Source: JADJNY01 sp046349615
Lineage (GTDB): Bacteria > Planctomycetota > UBA1135 > GCA-002686595
Direction: 5' to 3'
Length of the DNA stretch: 64,000 nt
Assembly (NCBI GenBank): GCA_046349615.1
Contig: JAXMBZ010000001.1
Location: 434,001-498,000 of the forward strand
Position numbers and translations under genes: made by a program. This document shows positions 17,811-26,866 of the stretch, in pieces. Position 1 is the stretch's first letter. Each line of letters starts with the position of its first letter. The notes beneath the pieces were generated by a model. The model searched no databases and was not told the DNA's origin. It was given only the letters and a program-made list of their open reading frames with translations.

Positions 17811-17841
17811 CCGGCCGCGGCGGAAATCCCGTCGCGGCCGG
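17811..17841. terminator. bidirectional hairpin between priA and the convergent exported protein
   Basis: A 9-bp perfect stem (CCGGCCGCG with its complement) and a partly paired inner loop sit between two convergent stop codons (17799 and 17884). Position and symmetry suggest a shared terminator; no long T-run is present on either strand. Confidence 0.55.
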
Positions 17842-17883
17842 CGTTCGTCTCCGAGCTCCGCACGAGCTCGGCTCACACTCGAA

Positions 17884-19542
17884 TCACGGCACCCACGTGA
17901 TCGCGAGCCCGTTCGTGTAGTTCGACGTCGCGGGCGTGCAGAAGTTCGCCGCGTTGCGATACCACACTTGGTAGAAGCGCGTTCCCGGCGCCGTGACTCC
18001 GCCGCGCACCGACACCGTCGGGTTCGTCGCGTCGGGGAACTGCGAGGAGTTGCAGACGTTCGTCTTCGTCCCGAGACGGAGCACGTTGCCCGCGACGCAC
18101 ACGAGCCCGTCGAACGACTGCAGGTTGTTCGTCGACGTGCCCTGGAAGTACACGCACGACGAGTTCGGCATCGCCGACGCCTTCAGCGCGACCGTGTCGT
18201 TCGCGAGCGACGCCGTCCCCTGCGCCATCAGGAGCGCGCCCGTCGGGAACACCGAGTTCGGGCAGCCGCGACCGACGCCGCCGGCCGTGCACGGGCACGG
18301 CGTGCCCGTCCCGTCGCCGAAGCAGTACGCGGTGCCGGTGACCTGGCTGCAGTGCGGCGACTGGCGCAGCACTACGTTCCAGTTGTCGATGCCGCTGTAC
18401 TTCGTCACCGGCCCGCCGCTGATCGAGTTCGACGTGATGTAGCCGAGCTGGAAGATCGCGCCCGTCGCGGTGAAGTCGGGGTGCGCGGGGAGACCGCCGA
18501 GGTAGTTGTTGAAGTCGCTCGCCGCGAGCGCGGTGTGCGAGAAGGTCGTCCACGTGTTCGGGAAGATGTCGTCGAACGGCGCGACGAAGTAGTTCCCGCC
18601 CTGCAGCACGGCGACGTAGTAGCGCACCGCGCCGAGCAACGGCGTGAAGTGGTTCAGGTCGTACGAGCAGTCGACTTCGTACACGGGCATCGTGCTCGGG
18701 TCGTACGAGTTCGCCGGGTCGAAGTGCGCCACGGCCATCGCGCCCGTCGAGAACGTGTGGCTCACCTCGCGGTACGCGCCGGGGTTGCCCGCGACCGGCT
18801 GCACGACGGTGCCGAACGTCGCGCCCGAGGTCGTGTCGAGGATCAACGTCGAGCTCCACGCTCCCGCGAAGTTGCCGTCATTGAACGTCTGCTTCGCGAC
18901 GTGCAGCGTCACGAGCCAATTGTCGAGCGCGCTCACCTTCGTGACCGGTCCGCCGTTCGCGGAGTTGCCCGTGACGAAGCCGAACGTCATCGGTCCGCCG
19001 CTGCACGAGAAGTCCGGGATCGACGGGCCGGGCCCGGTGAGCTTCGTGAAGCCCTGCGCGAGGATGCCGGTGGAGATATACGAGGTCCACGGTCCGACGA
19101 ACACGTCCGTGCCGGCGGTCTGCTTGTAGTACGAGCCGTTCTGCGAGATCAGCAGGCTGTAGCGCACCGCGCCGCCGAACGTGCTCGGGTAGTGGATGCC
19201 GTCGAACGCGAAGTCGATCGAGCAGATCGCGGCGTCGGAGGGGTTGTAGTTCGCGCTCGTGTCGACGTGCGCGACCTCGATCGCGCCGTTCGAGAAGACG
19301 TGCGTCGTCTCGCGGCACGGCGGCGGGCCGCCGTCGGCGAGCGTCGTGATGCTCGAGAACGTCGCGAGCGCTCCCGGCGTCGTGTCCGTCACCTTCGTCG
19401 AGAACCAGGGCGCGCCGAACGTGCCGTCGGAGAAGGTCACGACGTCGGCGGACGCGGTCGCGGCGGTCGCGAAGGCGAGGGCGAGGCTCGCGAGGGCGCG
19501 CCTCGGGCTGGACGAAAGGGCGGAGCGGAGCGTGCGGTGCAT
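17884..19542 (-). CDS. secreted protein with two internal repeats and a planctomycete-type C-terminal domain
   Basis: A 552-residue exported protein of unknown function. It has a signal peptide (about 1-32, ending ATASA). Two homologous halves of about 180 residues follow (about 34-213 and 214-395), sharing patterns such as HVFSNGAIEVAH/HTFSTGAMAVAH, GAVRYSLLI/GAVRYYVAV and GGPVTKVSALDNW/GGPVTKYSGIDNW. The last 155 residues contain CFGDGTGTPCPC, GRGCPNSV, late WYRN, and a Trp-Val-Pro end. I recall this domain from many secreted proteins in high-GC planctomycetes. The ATG at 19542 has a GAGGA site 7-8 bases upstream. Confidence 0.7.
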   Translation of the reverse strand: MHRTLRSALSSSPRRALASLALAFATAATASADVVTFSDGTFGAPWFSTKVTDTTPGALATFSSITTLADGGPPPCRETTHVFSNGAIEVAHVDTSANYNPSDAAICSIDFAFDGIHYPSTFGGAVRYSLLISQNGSYYKQTAGTDVFVGPWTSYISTGILAQGFTKLTGPGPSIPDFSCSGGPMTFGFVTGNSANGGPVTKVSALDNWLVTLHVAKQTFNDGNFAGAWSSTLILDTTSGATFGTVVQPVAGNPGAYREVSHTFSTGAMAVAHFDPANSYDPSTMPVYEVDCSYDLNHFTPLLGAVRYYVAVLQGGNYFVAPFDDIFPNTWTTFSHTALAASDFNNYLGGLPAHPDFTATGAIFQLGYITSNSISGGPVTKYSGIDNWNVVLRQSPHCSQVTGTAYCFGDGTGTPCPCTAGGVGRGCPNSVFPTGALLMAQGTASLANDTVALKASAMPNSSCVYFQGTSTNNLQSFDGLVCVAGNVLRLGTKTNVCNSSQFPDATNPTVSVRGGVTAPGTRFYQVWYRNAANFCTPATSNYTNGLAITWVP

Positions 19543-19758
19543 GGTTGATTCCTCGAGTGGACGGCTCCGATCCAGCGCTTCGGAAGGTCGAAGGGCGCAG
19601 GCGGCGCGATGGCGTTCCATGAGGGCACGTGGCACCGCGGGCCGCGCGGTGGACACGGATCCCGAGAATTCCTTCGCCCGGAACGGGTCGATGCGGCGGG
19701 AAGTCGTCGACCCGGTGCGGCCGTCGCGGTTTCGATCGCCCGGGACGAGGCCGCCGTG

Positions 19759-20955
19759 CTAGCCGTGGCGCGCGTGATAGCGCTGGACGAGCCCCCGCGC
19801 GCGCTGCTGCGACACCGCGTCGTTCGCGGTCTGCTTCAGGAACGACTCGAGGTCCTTCACGAGCTTCTTCGCCGCGCCGTCGTCGCGGCGGGGGAAGAGG
19901 AGCGGGCGCTTGTCGACGAGGCCGAGGTACTTCCGGTAGTCGATCACGCGGTTCGCGAGCAGCGACTGCGCCTGGATCTTCTTCAACAGCTCGCTCGCGG
20001 CCTTCGCGACGTCGCCCTTGCAGCCCTTCGAGAGCACGAGGTCGAGGTCGACGAGCCGTTCGACCTGTCCGTCGGCGAGCGCCTTCTGGCTCGCGGCGAC
20101 GAGCTCCTTCTCCTGCGCGTCGATGCGCGCGAGCAAGTGCTTCGCGTCCGCGGCGACGCGCGCGGCGTCGTCGAGCTTGCCGGCCTCGGCCTTCTTCAGC
20201 ACGGCCTCGGCGCCGTCGCGCGCCTTCGCGTAACGGCTCTCGAAGTAGTCGGCCATCGCGGGGAGCAACGCGGGCGCGAGCGGCCGTTCGAGGCGCACTG
20301 CGGAGCAGCAGTCGAGCGCCTTCTCGACCGCCTTCAGCACGTCCTCCAGCTTCGTCGACGCGCAGAGGAGCTCGCCGGTGCGACCGACGACGGCGATCTC
20401 GTCGCGCGCCCAGATCGACTTCGACTCGGGGCCGAGCACGCCGACGGGGCAGGGGAGTTCCTCGCCTTTCAATCGGTCTTGCACGAACTGCGCGTCGTCC
20501 TCCGTCACGAACGAGACGAGGGCGAGGTTGCGATCGCGGTTCGCGTCGACGAGCTCGACGAGCGCGTTCCAGCGCGCGGCGTTCGAGCTCGGCGTGCGAT
20601 GGACGACGAGGACGAGCCCGTGGAGTTGTTCGAGCGTCGGCTCGCCCTGGAGACGCTGCATGCGTTGGAGCAGGACGTCCTGCTCGCCGCCGCCGCCGGA
20701 GTTCGAGGAAGACGAGCTCTTCTCCGTCTTGCCGTCCTTCGGCGCGGTGCCGGCCCAGTGATCGACTTGGAACGCGGGCGCGGGCTCGCCGAGCATCCAG
20801 ACGGGCGCGGGCGCGTCCTCCTTCGGCGCGTCCTGCTTGGGCGCGGAAGGCTCGGAAGAACCGGGGAGCGGCGGAAGCGGCGGGACCGGAGCCGGGTCCT
20901 GCGCGAGCGAGAGGACGAGTGCGAGAGGGAGGAAGAGGTGCGTTGCGATCGGCAT
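19759..20955 (-). CDS. secreted thioredoxin-fold-like protein lacking catalytic cysteines
   Basis: A 398-residue protein with a signal peptide (about 1-19) and then a Pro/Ser/Gly-rich segment. A stretch starting GEPAPAFQVDHWAG resembles the entry of AhpC/TlpA thioredoxin folds. The strand where the CxxC motif should be reads VVHRTPSSNAA, so no redox cysteine pair is present. A later VVGRTGELLCAS resembles the cis-Pro region of that fold. The C-terminal half (about 240-390) is Lys/Glu/Ala-rich, helical and probably coiled coil. The fold call is inference from local pattern; a scaffold rather than an oxidoreductase is more likely. Confidence 0.5.
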   Translation of the reverse strand: MPIATHLFLPLALVLSLAQDPAPVPPLPPLPGSSEPSAPKQDAPKEDAPAPVWMLGEPAPAFQVDHWAGTAPKDGKTEKSSSSSNSGGGGEQDVLLQRMQRLQGEPTLEQLHGLVLVVHRTPSSNAARWNALVELVDANRDRNLALVSFVTEDDAQFVQDRLKGEELPCPVGVLGPESKSIWARDEIAVVGRTGELLCASTKLEDVLKAVEKALDCCSAVRLERPLAPALLPAMADYFESRYAKARDGAEAVLKKAEAGKLDDAARVAADAKHLLARIDAQEKELVAASQKALADGQVERLVDLDLVLSKGCKGDVAKAASELLKKIQAQSLLANRVIDYRKYLGLVDKRPLLFPRRDDGAAKKLVKDLESFLKQTANDAVSQQRARGLVQRYHARHG

Positions 20956-21228
20956 GGCGTCGTTCGAACGGGGTGGAGATCGAAGGGGAGACGCCGGGGA
21001 GGTTCTCGAGGCGTCATGCTACTACCGCGGTCGGAGTCGGTGACGCGTTTGGACTCGAAGATCGTGCAAGGGTGTCGTGTAGTGCACGCGTGGTGTGCAG
21101 CGTGGCCCCGCCAGGATGAGAGCAGCCTGGAACACGGCCGTCGCGCCCTTCGGCGTCCCGTGCATCCGTGTGTGGAACCGGCTCGGCCGCTACCCTTCCT
21201 CCGTCCCGACTCAGGAGGAGATCCCGCC

Positions 21229-22137
21229 ATGCACTCGCTCAACTGGAAGACCCTCGCGTTCGCACTGCTCGCAACCTTGGGTGCGCTCCTCACCTCGAGC
21301 GCGCCTCCGGCGCAATCCGCCGACCTGCGCGCGTTGGACGGCGAGTGGACCTACGTCGAGGACCGCACCGAAGGCCGCGCGCTCGAGCAGTTGGGGCCTC
21401 CGATGAGCTCGAGGTTCTCGCTGCGCGTCGAAGATGGAGCGGTGTTCTTGGTGCGCGGCCACGGTTCGGGGCACCGCGACGTGCGTGTCGCGCTCGACGG
21501 CACGATCACGGAGGTCACAGAGGGGGAGAAGACCTCGCGCTATCGCGGCGCGTGGGAGGACGGCGCGTTCACGTACGAAGTCGACTTCATCCGCGGTGCG
21601 GGCAAGGCACCCGACGGGCTCATCCGCAGGGAGCTGCGCGTCACTCCGGACGGTCTGATCGTGCGCTTCGGGGAGTCGGTCGGTCTCTACCGCCATGCGG
21701 AGGACATCGCGCTACCCAAGCCTGCCAAAGCCGCGATCGGAGACCTGAACTGGCTGGCGGGCGCTTGGGTCGGGACCCGAGGCGCCGAGGGCTCGACGTC
21801 GATCGAGGAGCGGTGGAGCCCGCCGCTCGGCGGCGCGATGTTGGCCGTGTCGCGTACGGTTTCTCGCGGGAAGATGTCGGCGTTCGAGTACCTGCGCGTC
21901 GTCGAGCGCGACGGCGGGCTCGTGTACGTCGCGCAGCCGGGTGGTGCTTCGCCGACGGAGTTCGTGCTCACGGAGCTCGTGGGCACGCGAGCGGTGTTCG
22001 AGAACCCGCGCCACGACTACCCCAAGCGGATCGCGTACGAGCTCTCGGCCGACGGAGGTCTGACCGCCGCGATTGGATTCACCAAGGGGGGCAGTCCTCG
22101 GCGCTTCGAGTTCAAACGCGAGGGTGCGGGCAAGTAG
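21229..22137 (+). CDS. exported protein with DUF6265-like C-terminal domain
   Basis: A 302-residue protein with a signal peptide (about 1-30, ending AQSA). The first half holds a lipocalin-like beta pattern (LDGEWTYVED followed by short strands). The second half, starting LNWLAGAWVG, has EERWSPPLGGAML, FEYLRVVE, FENPRHDYPKRI and IGFTKG, matching what I know of the DUF6265 family; its function is unknown. The ATG at 21229 is preceded by a strong AGGAGGAG site 8-9 bases upstream. It is divergent from the thioredoxin-like gene across a 273-base gap. Confidence 0.7.
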   Translation: MHSLNWKTLAFALLATLGALLTSSAPPAQSADLRALDGEWTYVEDRTEGRALEQLGPPMSSRFSLRVEDGAVFLVRGHGSGHRDVRVALDGTITEVTEGEKTSRYRGAWEDGAFTYEVDFIRGAGKAPDGLIRRELRVTPDGLIVRFGESVGLYRHAEDIALPKPAKAAIGDLNWLAGAWVGTRGAEGSTSIEERWSPPLGGAMLAVSRTVSRGKMSAFEYLRVVERDGGLVYVAQPGGASPTEFVLTELVGTRAVFENPRHDYPKRIAYELSADGGLTAAIGFTKGGSPRRFEFKREGAGK

Positions 22138-22222
22138 AGCGAGCGCGGAGAGCGTGCGGGAACTCGCGAGCGGCGAGACGCGCGACGAGGTCAGGATCGC
22201 AGCGAACGACCAGGAGATGCAC

Positions 22223-22705
22223 ATGGCCAAGAAGACCGAGAGCGAGAACCTCACGCCGGAAGCCCAACTCGAGGCCTTCCTCGCGCGGTTCGACGCGAAG
22301 GAGCAGAAGCTCATTCGCTCCGTGCGGACGGCGCTGAAGAAGCGCTTTCCGACCGCGAACGAGCTCGCGTACGACTACGCCGACTCCGTCGTCATCGCGT
22401 ACTCGCCGACGGAGAACGGGATCGACGGCGTCGTGTCGTTCGCGGCGCGCGCGGACGGGCTGCGGCTCTACTTCATGAACGGGCCGAAGCTCGCGGATCC
22501 GAAGAAGCTGCTGCAGGGCACGGCGAAGCAGGTGCGCTTCGTCGTGTTGGAGTCGGCGCGTCAGATCGCGCACCCCGACGTCGAGGCGTTGATCGCGGCG
22601 GCGGAGGGGCTCGCGAAGGTCGCGATGCCGAAGCAGGGCCAGGGCGCGCTCTTCGTCAAAGGCGCCGCCGCGAAGCCGAAGGCCAAGAAGAAGCCGGCGA
22701 AGTGA
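22223..22705 (+). CDS. DUF1801-type small protein
   Basis: A 160-residue cytosolic protein. The central region (FPTANELAYDYADSVVIAYSP, a beta strand pattern with FAARADGLRLYFM, then a helical end) resembles the DUF1801/YdhG-like family, whose function is not established. The C-terminus is a Lys/Ala/Pro-rich tail (about 142-160) of the type that often contacts nucleic acid. The ATG at 22223 is preferred over 22217 because AGGAG lies 6 bases upstream. It is not obviously linked to its neighbours. Confidence 0.6.
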   Translation: MAKKTESENLTPEAQLEAFLARFDAKEQKLIRSVRTALKKRFPTANELAYDYADSVVIAYSPTENGIDGVVSFAARADGLRLYFMNGPKLADPKKLLQGTAKQVRFVVLESARQIAHPDVEALIAAAEGLAKVAMPKQGQGALFVKGAAAKPKAKKKPAK

Positions 22706-22910
22706 GGGCGAGAGGGGAGCCCCGGGCCTCCGTTCGGTGCGACCGGTGTGCATCTCCACCTCGCAGGACGGAGTCGAAGCTCCACGAGGGTCGCCCCGGC
22801 GCACTCGGACTCGATGCGTGGAGGGCCGGATAGGATGGCGTGCACGTCGACAAGCGCTCGTGCGACCTCGCGCCGACGCTCATGCGTCCACCGAACTCCT
22901 CGAATCCACC

Positions 22911-23234
22911 ATGAAGTTCAACTGCAGCTGTGGCGTCCTGATCGTCGACTCGACGGACGACCTGCCTCACAAAGGACACGTCGTGCCGGATCAAGAGTGG
23001 TTCGCCACCTTCGACGCCCTCGACGAGTTGATCGACGCGACGGCGGAGGCTCGGATGAGCCGGGAGCATGCGTACCAGCGCGTGCGAGAGCTCCTCTCCC
23101 GCTCAGCGCGCCTCGTCTGGCAATGTCCTGGCTGCGGGCGGCTGTACCTCGACGATCGGAACCGGCAGCTCCAGGGCTTCGTCCCTGAGAGCGAGTCGGT
23201 CGATCATGAGCTTCTCCGCAGCCGTCCGAGCTGA
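22911..23234 (+). CDS. small zinc-ribbon-like hypothetical protein
   Basis: A 107-residue protein of unknown function. An N-terminal CSCG and a later CPGCGRLY bracket a helical middle (FDALDELIDATAEARMS). Three or four cysteines could bind one zinc ion. The start at 22911 opens directly into the cysteine motif. Codon use looks like the genomic background, so it is probably a real gene, but nothing in the neighbourhood suggests a role. Confidence 0.55.
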   Translation: MKFNCSCGVLIVDSTDDLPHKGHVVPDQEWFATFDALDELIDATAEARMSREHAYQRVRELLSRSARLVWQCPGCGRLYLDDRNRQLQGFVPESESVDHELLRSRPS

Positions 23235-23363
23235 GTCGGGGTCGAGACAGGCCGACGAACGAACGTGAGTCCGACGCCGGTGACGGGACGGCGAGTGCAG
23301 ATCAGTTCGAGTCGCGATCGAGGGGCTCGCCGACGTTCGCCGACGAGCGCCCCGAGACTCACC

Positions 23364-24512
23364 TCACCGCCCGACCGCCACCAACGTCTTCCCTTCGCAC
23401 AAGTCGCGGAACCGCTGGAACAGATGCGCGCTGTCGAGCGGCCCCGGCGCCGCTTCCGGGTGGTACTGCACGCTGAACACCGGCGCCTTCTTGTGCCGCA
23501 TGCCCTCGACGGTCATGTCGTTCAGGTTCACGTGCGTGAGCTCGAGATGGCTCGGCAGCGTCTTCGGATCGACGGCGTAGCTGTGGTTCTGCGACGTGAT
23601 CTCGACGCGCCCCGTCAGCATGTCGCGCACCGGATGGTTCGCGCCGTGGTGCCCGTACTTCATCTTGTGCGTCGTCGCGCCGAGCACGATCGACAGGATC
23701 TGGTGCCCGAGGCAGATGCCGAAGATCGGCTTCTTCCCGATCAACGCGTCCATCGCGGCGATCGCCGGCTTCACCGCCGCCGGATCGCCCGGGCCGTTCG
23801 AGAGGAAGATGCAGTCGGGGTCCATCCCGAGCACGTCGCTCGCCTTCGTCCCCGCCGGCACGACCGTCACGTCGAACCCGCAGTGCACGAGGCTGCGCAG
23901 GATGTTCCGCTTCGCGCCGAAGTCGAACGCGACGCAGCGGAAGCGCTTCCCGCCGTTCGTCCCCGGGAGGAAGTTCGGGTAGCTCGCCTCGTACGCGTCG
24001 CTCCAGCGGTACGGCTCCTTGCACGTCACGCCGACCGTCAGGTCGCGGTTGTCCGTCGCGGGCGCGTTCCGCGCCTTGTTGACGAGCGACTCCTTGTTCG
24101 AGTCGACCGTCGACACGATGCAGCGCAGCGAGCCCTCCGTGCGCACGAGCTTCGTCAGCTGGCGCGTGTCGACGCCCTCGATCGCGACGACCTTGTTCTT
24201 CTTGAGCCAGTCGGGCAGCGACATCGACGCGCGGAAGTTGCTCGGGATCGCGGACATCTCGCGCAGCACGAAGGCCTCGGCCCACGCCTTCCCGCTTTCC
24301 GCGTCCTCTTCGGCGACGCCGTAGTTGCCCATCAGCGGGTAGGTCATGATCACGACCTGACCGACGTACGACGGATCCGTGAGGATCTCGTGGTAGCCCG
24401 TCATCGCCGTGTTGAACACGAGGTCTCCACCGCGCTCGCCGTCGGCGCCGGCCGACCAACCTTCGAGCACCGTGCCGTTTTCGAGCGCCAGACAGGCCTT
24501 CTTCCGAGTCAT
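23364..24512 (-). CDS. carA: carbamoyl-phosphate synthase small (glutaminase) subunit
   Basis: Supplies ammonia from glutamine to CarB for carbamoyl phosphate, used in pyrimidine and arginine synthesis. The 382-residue protein has the N-terminal LENGTVLEG and FNTAMTGYHEILTDPSY motifs. The glutaminase triad is visible in FGICLGHQ (Cys), with the late YHPEA providing His and Glu. The ATG at 24512 overlaps the larB stop by 4 bases. carB is not in the window, and no other arginine or pyrimidine gene is adjacent. Confidence 0.96.
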   Translation of the reverse strand: MTRKKACLALENGTVLEGWSAGADGERGGDLVFNTAMTGYHEILTDPSYVGQVVIMTYPLMGNYGVAEEDAESGKAWAEAFVLREMSAIPSNFRASMSLPDWLKKNKVVAIEGVDTRQLTKLVRTEGSLRCIVSTVDSNKESLVNKARNAPATDNRDLTVGVTCKEPYRWSDAYEASYPNFLPGTNGGKRFRCVAFDFGAKRNILRSLVHCGFDVTVVPAGTKASDVLGMDPDCIFLSNGPGDPAAVKPAIAAMDALIGKKPIFGICLGHQILSIVLGATTHKMKYGHHGANHPVRDMLTGRVEITSQNHSYAVDPKTLPSHLELTHVNLNDMTVEGMRHKKAPVFSVQYHPEAAPGPLDSAHLFQRFRDLCEGKTLVAVGR

Positions 24513-25273
24513 CGCTTGGTCACCTCGCTCCGACGATTGATCATCGCCGCCATCGTTCCCGCTCCGAATCCGTTGTCGATGTTCACGACGGCCACGCCCG
24601 ACGCGCAGCTGTTCAGCATCGCGAGCAGCGCCGCGACGCCGCCGAACGACGCGCCGTAGCCGATCGAGGTCGGCACCGCGATCACCGGTCGATCGACGAG
24701 GCCGGCGACGACGCTCGGGAGCGCGCCCTCCATGCCCGCGACGACGACGAGCGCGCGCGCGCGTTGCAGTCGCTCGGTGTGCGCGAGCAACCGGTGCAGT
24801 CCCGCGACGCCCGCGTCGCGGATGCGCTCGACGTGCGCGCCCGAGAGCCGCGCCGTGATCGCCGCTTCCTCCGCGACGGGTTCGTCGGACGTGCCGGCGC
24901 TGATCACGAGCACGAGCCCTTCGTCCTCGAGCCCGCCCTCCGGCTCGACGGTCACGCAGCGCGCCGTCGCGTGGTGCGTCGCGTGGGGGAGCTCGGACGC
25001 GAGCAGGAGCGCCGCCTCGGGCGCGATGCGCGTGACGAGCAGCCGGTCGTGGTGGTCGAGGAGCGCGCGCGAGATCTCGAGGACCTGCTGCGGCGTCTTG
25101 CCTTGACCGAAGACGACCTCCGCCTGACCGCAGCGCACGCGGCGATGCGTGTCGAGCTGCGAATGCCCGAGGTCGCGCACGGGCCACGCTCGGAGCCGGG
25201 AAAGCCCGTGCTCGACGTCCAAACGGCCGTCGCGGATGGACTCGAGGATCGCGCGGAGGTCGTGCGGTTCCAA
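24509..25273 (-). CDS. larB: nickel-pincer cofactor biosynthesis protein LarB
   Basis: LarB carboxylates and hydrolyses nicotinic acid adenine dinucleotide in the first step toward the nickel-pincer cofactor of lactate racemase-type enzymes. The 254 residues show the LarB N-terminal part (GQGKTPQQVLEI) and the PurE-like C-terminal domain with ISAGTSDEPVAEEA, VVVAGMEGALPSVVAGL, PTSIGYGASFGG and a final NIDNGFGAG. Partner genes larC, larE and larA are absent from the window. Its stop overlaps carA, a pairing I do not know as standard. A -10-like TAGACT lies at 25285-25290 just upstream. Confidence 0.92.
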   Translation of the reverse strand: MEPHDLRAILESIRDGRLDVEHGLSRLRAWPVRDLGHSQLDTHRRVRCGQAEVVFGQGKTPQQVLEISRALLDHHDRLLVTRIAPEAALLLASELPHATHHATARCVTVEPEGGLEDEGLVLVISAGTSDEPVAEEAAITARLSGAHVERIRDAGVAGLHRLLAHTERLQRARALVVVAGMEGALPSVVAGLVDRPVIAVPTSIGYGASFGGVAALLAMLNSCASGVAVVNIDNGFGAGTMAAMINRRSEVTKR

Positions 25274-25349
25274 AGCGGGCGGAGAGTCTATCCGAGACGG
25301 GTCGCGATCGCAGCCGTTCCCTTCGCGCCGAGCCCGCCGGCCCCGGACT

Positions 25350-25826
25350 TCAGCCGCGCTGGCCGACGAGGAGCACGTACCCGTCGGGGTCGTGGACGCG
25401 CAGCTCGCCCAGGGGCATGTAGAAGCGCGGGACGACCTCGAACGCGGCCGGGCCGTCCGGGAGCGCGCGCTCGCTCGGGCGCGACCCCTCCTCCCACGGG
25501 ATCGGCCCGGCGTCGGCGACGCCGTGAGCGAGGAGGTGCTCGCGCAGCCCGCGGACGTCCGGCGAGTACAGGTAGAAGAGGACCGCCTGCTCGCCCGCCG
25601 CGATCCGGCCGCTCGAACGCGCGAGGAAGAGCCGCGCGCGATGGGAGACGAGCGCGCACCAGTTCGTCACGCCGCGATCGTCGGCGAAGCGGCTCTCGCA
25701 CGCGAAGCCGAGCAGCGCGTAGAAGCGCGCCGAGCGGCCGACGTCGGCGACGTGCGCCATCGGGACCTGCTCCACGACGCGGAGGTGCGGCGGACAGTCG
25801 GACGGGGAGACGACGGGGTCGGGCAT
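25350..25826 (-). CDS. VOC (glyoxalase/bleomycin-resistance) family protein
   Basis: A 158-residue single-chain vicinal-oxygen-chelate fold. The pattern VPMAHVADVGRSARFYALLGF opens the first beta-alpha-beta module. The second module ends LRVHDPDGYVLLVGQ, the usual VOC closing strand with a metal-ligand position. An HDPDGY end is typical of glyoxalase-like and antibiotic-binding members, so the substrate cannot be named. The ATG at 25826 has GGAGGAA 7 bases upstream. It lies 17 bases after tsaD. Confidence 0.8.
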   Translation of the reverse strand: MPDPVVSPSDCPPHLRVVEQVPMAHVADVGRSARFYALLGFACESRFADDRGVTNWCALVSHRARLFLARSSGRIAAGEQAVLFYLYSPDVRGLREHLLAHGVADAGPIPWEEGSRPSERALPDGPAAFEVVPRFYMPLGELRVHDPDGYVLLVGQRG

Positions 25827-25843
25827 GGAGCGTTCCTCCGGCT

Positions 25844-26866
25844 TCAACGCGGCGACGCTTCGAGTGCGAGCCCCGCGCTCGCGCCGGACTTCCACACGTG
25901 CCAGCCGAGGCCCGCGATCATCACCGCGTTGTCCGTGCAGTACGCGGGCGAGGGGAAGAGCGCGCGCAGTCCGCGTTCGGCCGCGCGCGCCGTCATCTCG
26001 GCGCGCAGCCGGCGATTGCACGCGACGCCGCCCGCGACGAGGACCGTGTCGAGCCCTTCGCGCTCCGCCGCGCGCAGGCACTCGGCCACGAGCACGTCGC
26101 ACACGGCCTGCTCGAACGACGCGGCGAGGTCGGCGCGATTGGGGATCGCTTCGGGCGGCGGAAGCGCCGCGCGCGCGTCCTGTCCGCGCACCTGGTAGAG
26201 CATCGCGGTCTTGATGCCGCTGAACGAGAACTCCGGGCCCGCCGCGTGCTTCGCGCGGTAGCGCGGGAGCTCGACCGCGCGAGGATTCCCGCGCTCGGCG
26301 AGCTTCGACACCGCGGGGCCGCCCGGGTAGCCGAGACCGAGCAAGTGCGCGACCTTGTCGAACGCTTCGCCCGCCGCGTCGTCGAGCGTCGTGCCGAGGA
26401 GCACGAGGTCGAGCGGGCCGTTCGCGCGGTACACCGACGTGTGGCCGCCGGAGACCACGAGCGCGAGACACGGATACGTGAACGACTCGGCCTCCATCGT
26501 CGCCGCGTAGACGTGCGCCTCGATGTGGTGCACGCCGACGAGCGGCAACCCGCGCGCGAACGCGAGGCCCTTCGCGGCGGAGAGGCCGACGAGCAGAGAG
26601 CCGATCAGGCCGGGCCGCGTCGTCACCGCGATCGCCGAGAGATCGTCGAGCGTCACGCCGGCGTCCTCGAGCGCGCCGTCGACGACGGGCAGGATCTTTG
26701 CGAGGTGCGAACGGCCCGCGATCTCCGGCACGACGCCGCCGTACACCGCGTGCATTTCGGCCTGGCTGTGCACGCGCGACGAGAGGATGCGCCGGCCCGC
26801 GTCGACGACCGCGGCCGCGGTCTCGTCGCACGACGATTCGATGCCGAGGACGAGCTCGCGCTTCAC
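25844..26866 (-). CDS. tsaD: tRNA N6-threonylcarbamoyladenosine synthase subunit TsaD
   Basis: Transfers the threonylcarbamoyl group to adenosine 37 of ANN-decoding tRNAs with TsaB and TsaE. The 340-residue ASKHA-fold protein has GIESSCDETAAAVV at the start, the metal-binding HHIEAH, the nucleotide motif VVSGGHTS, FSFSGIKTA and VAGGVACN. The start is a GTG at 26866, which overlaps the stop of the S41 protease gene by 4 bases. tsaB and tsaE are not nearby. Confidence 0.96.
   Translation of the reverse strand: MKRELVLGIESSCDETAAAVVDAGRRILSSRVHSQAEMHAVYGGVVPEIAGRSHLAKILPVVDGALEDAGVTLDDLSAIAVTTRPGLIGSLLVGLSAAKGLAFARGLPLVGVHHIEAHVYAATMEAESFTYPCLALVVSGGHTSVYRANGPLDLVLLGTTLDDAAGEAFDKVAHLLGLGYPGGPAVSKLAERGNPRAVELPRYRAKHAAGPEFSFSGIKTAMLYQVRGQDARAALPPPEAIPNRADLAASFEQAVCDVLVAECLRAAEREGLDTVLVAGGVACNRRLRAEMTARAAERGLRALFPSPAYCTDNAVMIAGLGWHVWKSGASAGLALEASPR

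Noticed and set aside
13180..17811. A 1543-codon open frame on the minus strand
   Set aside because: It is antisense to pgpA, the phosphatase, the MazG-like gene and priA, all with clear family motifs. Long antisense frames are expected at this GC content.
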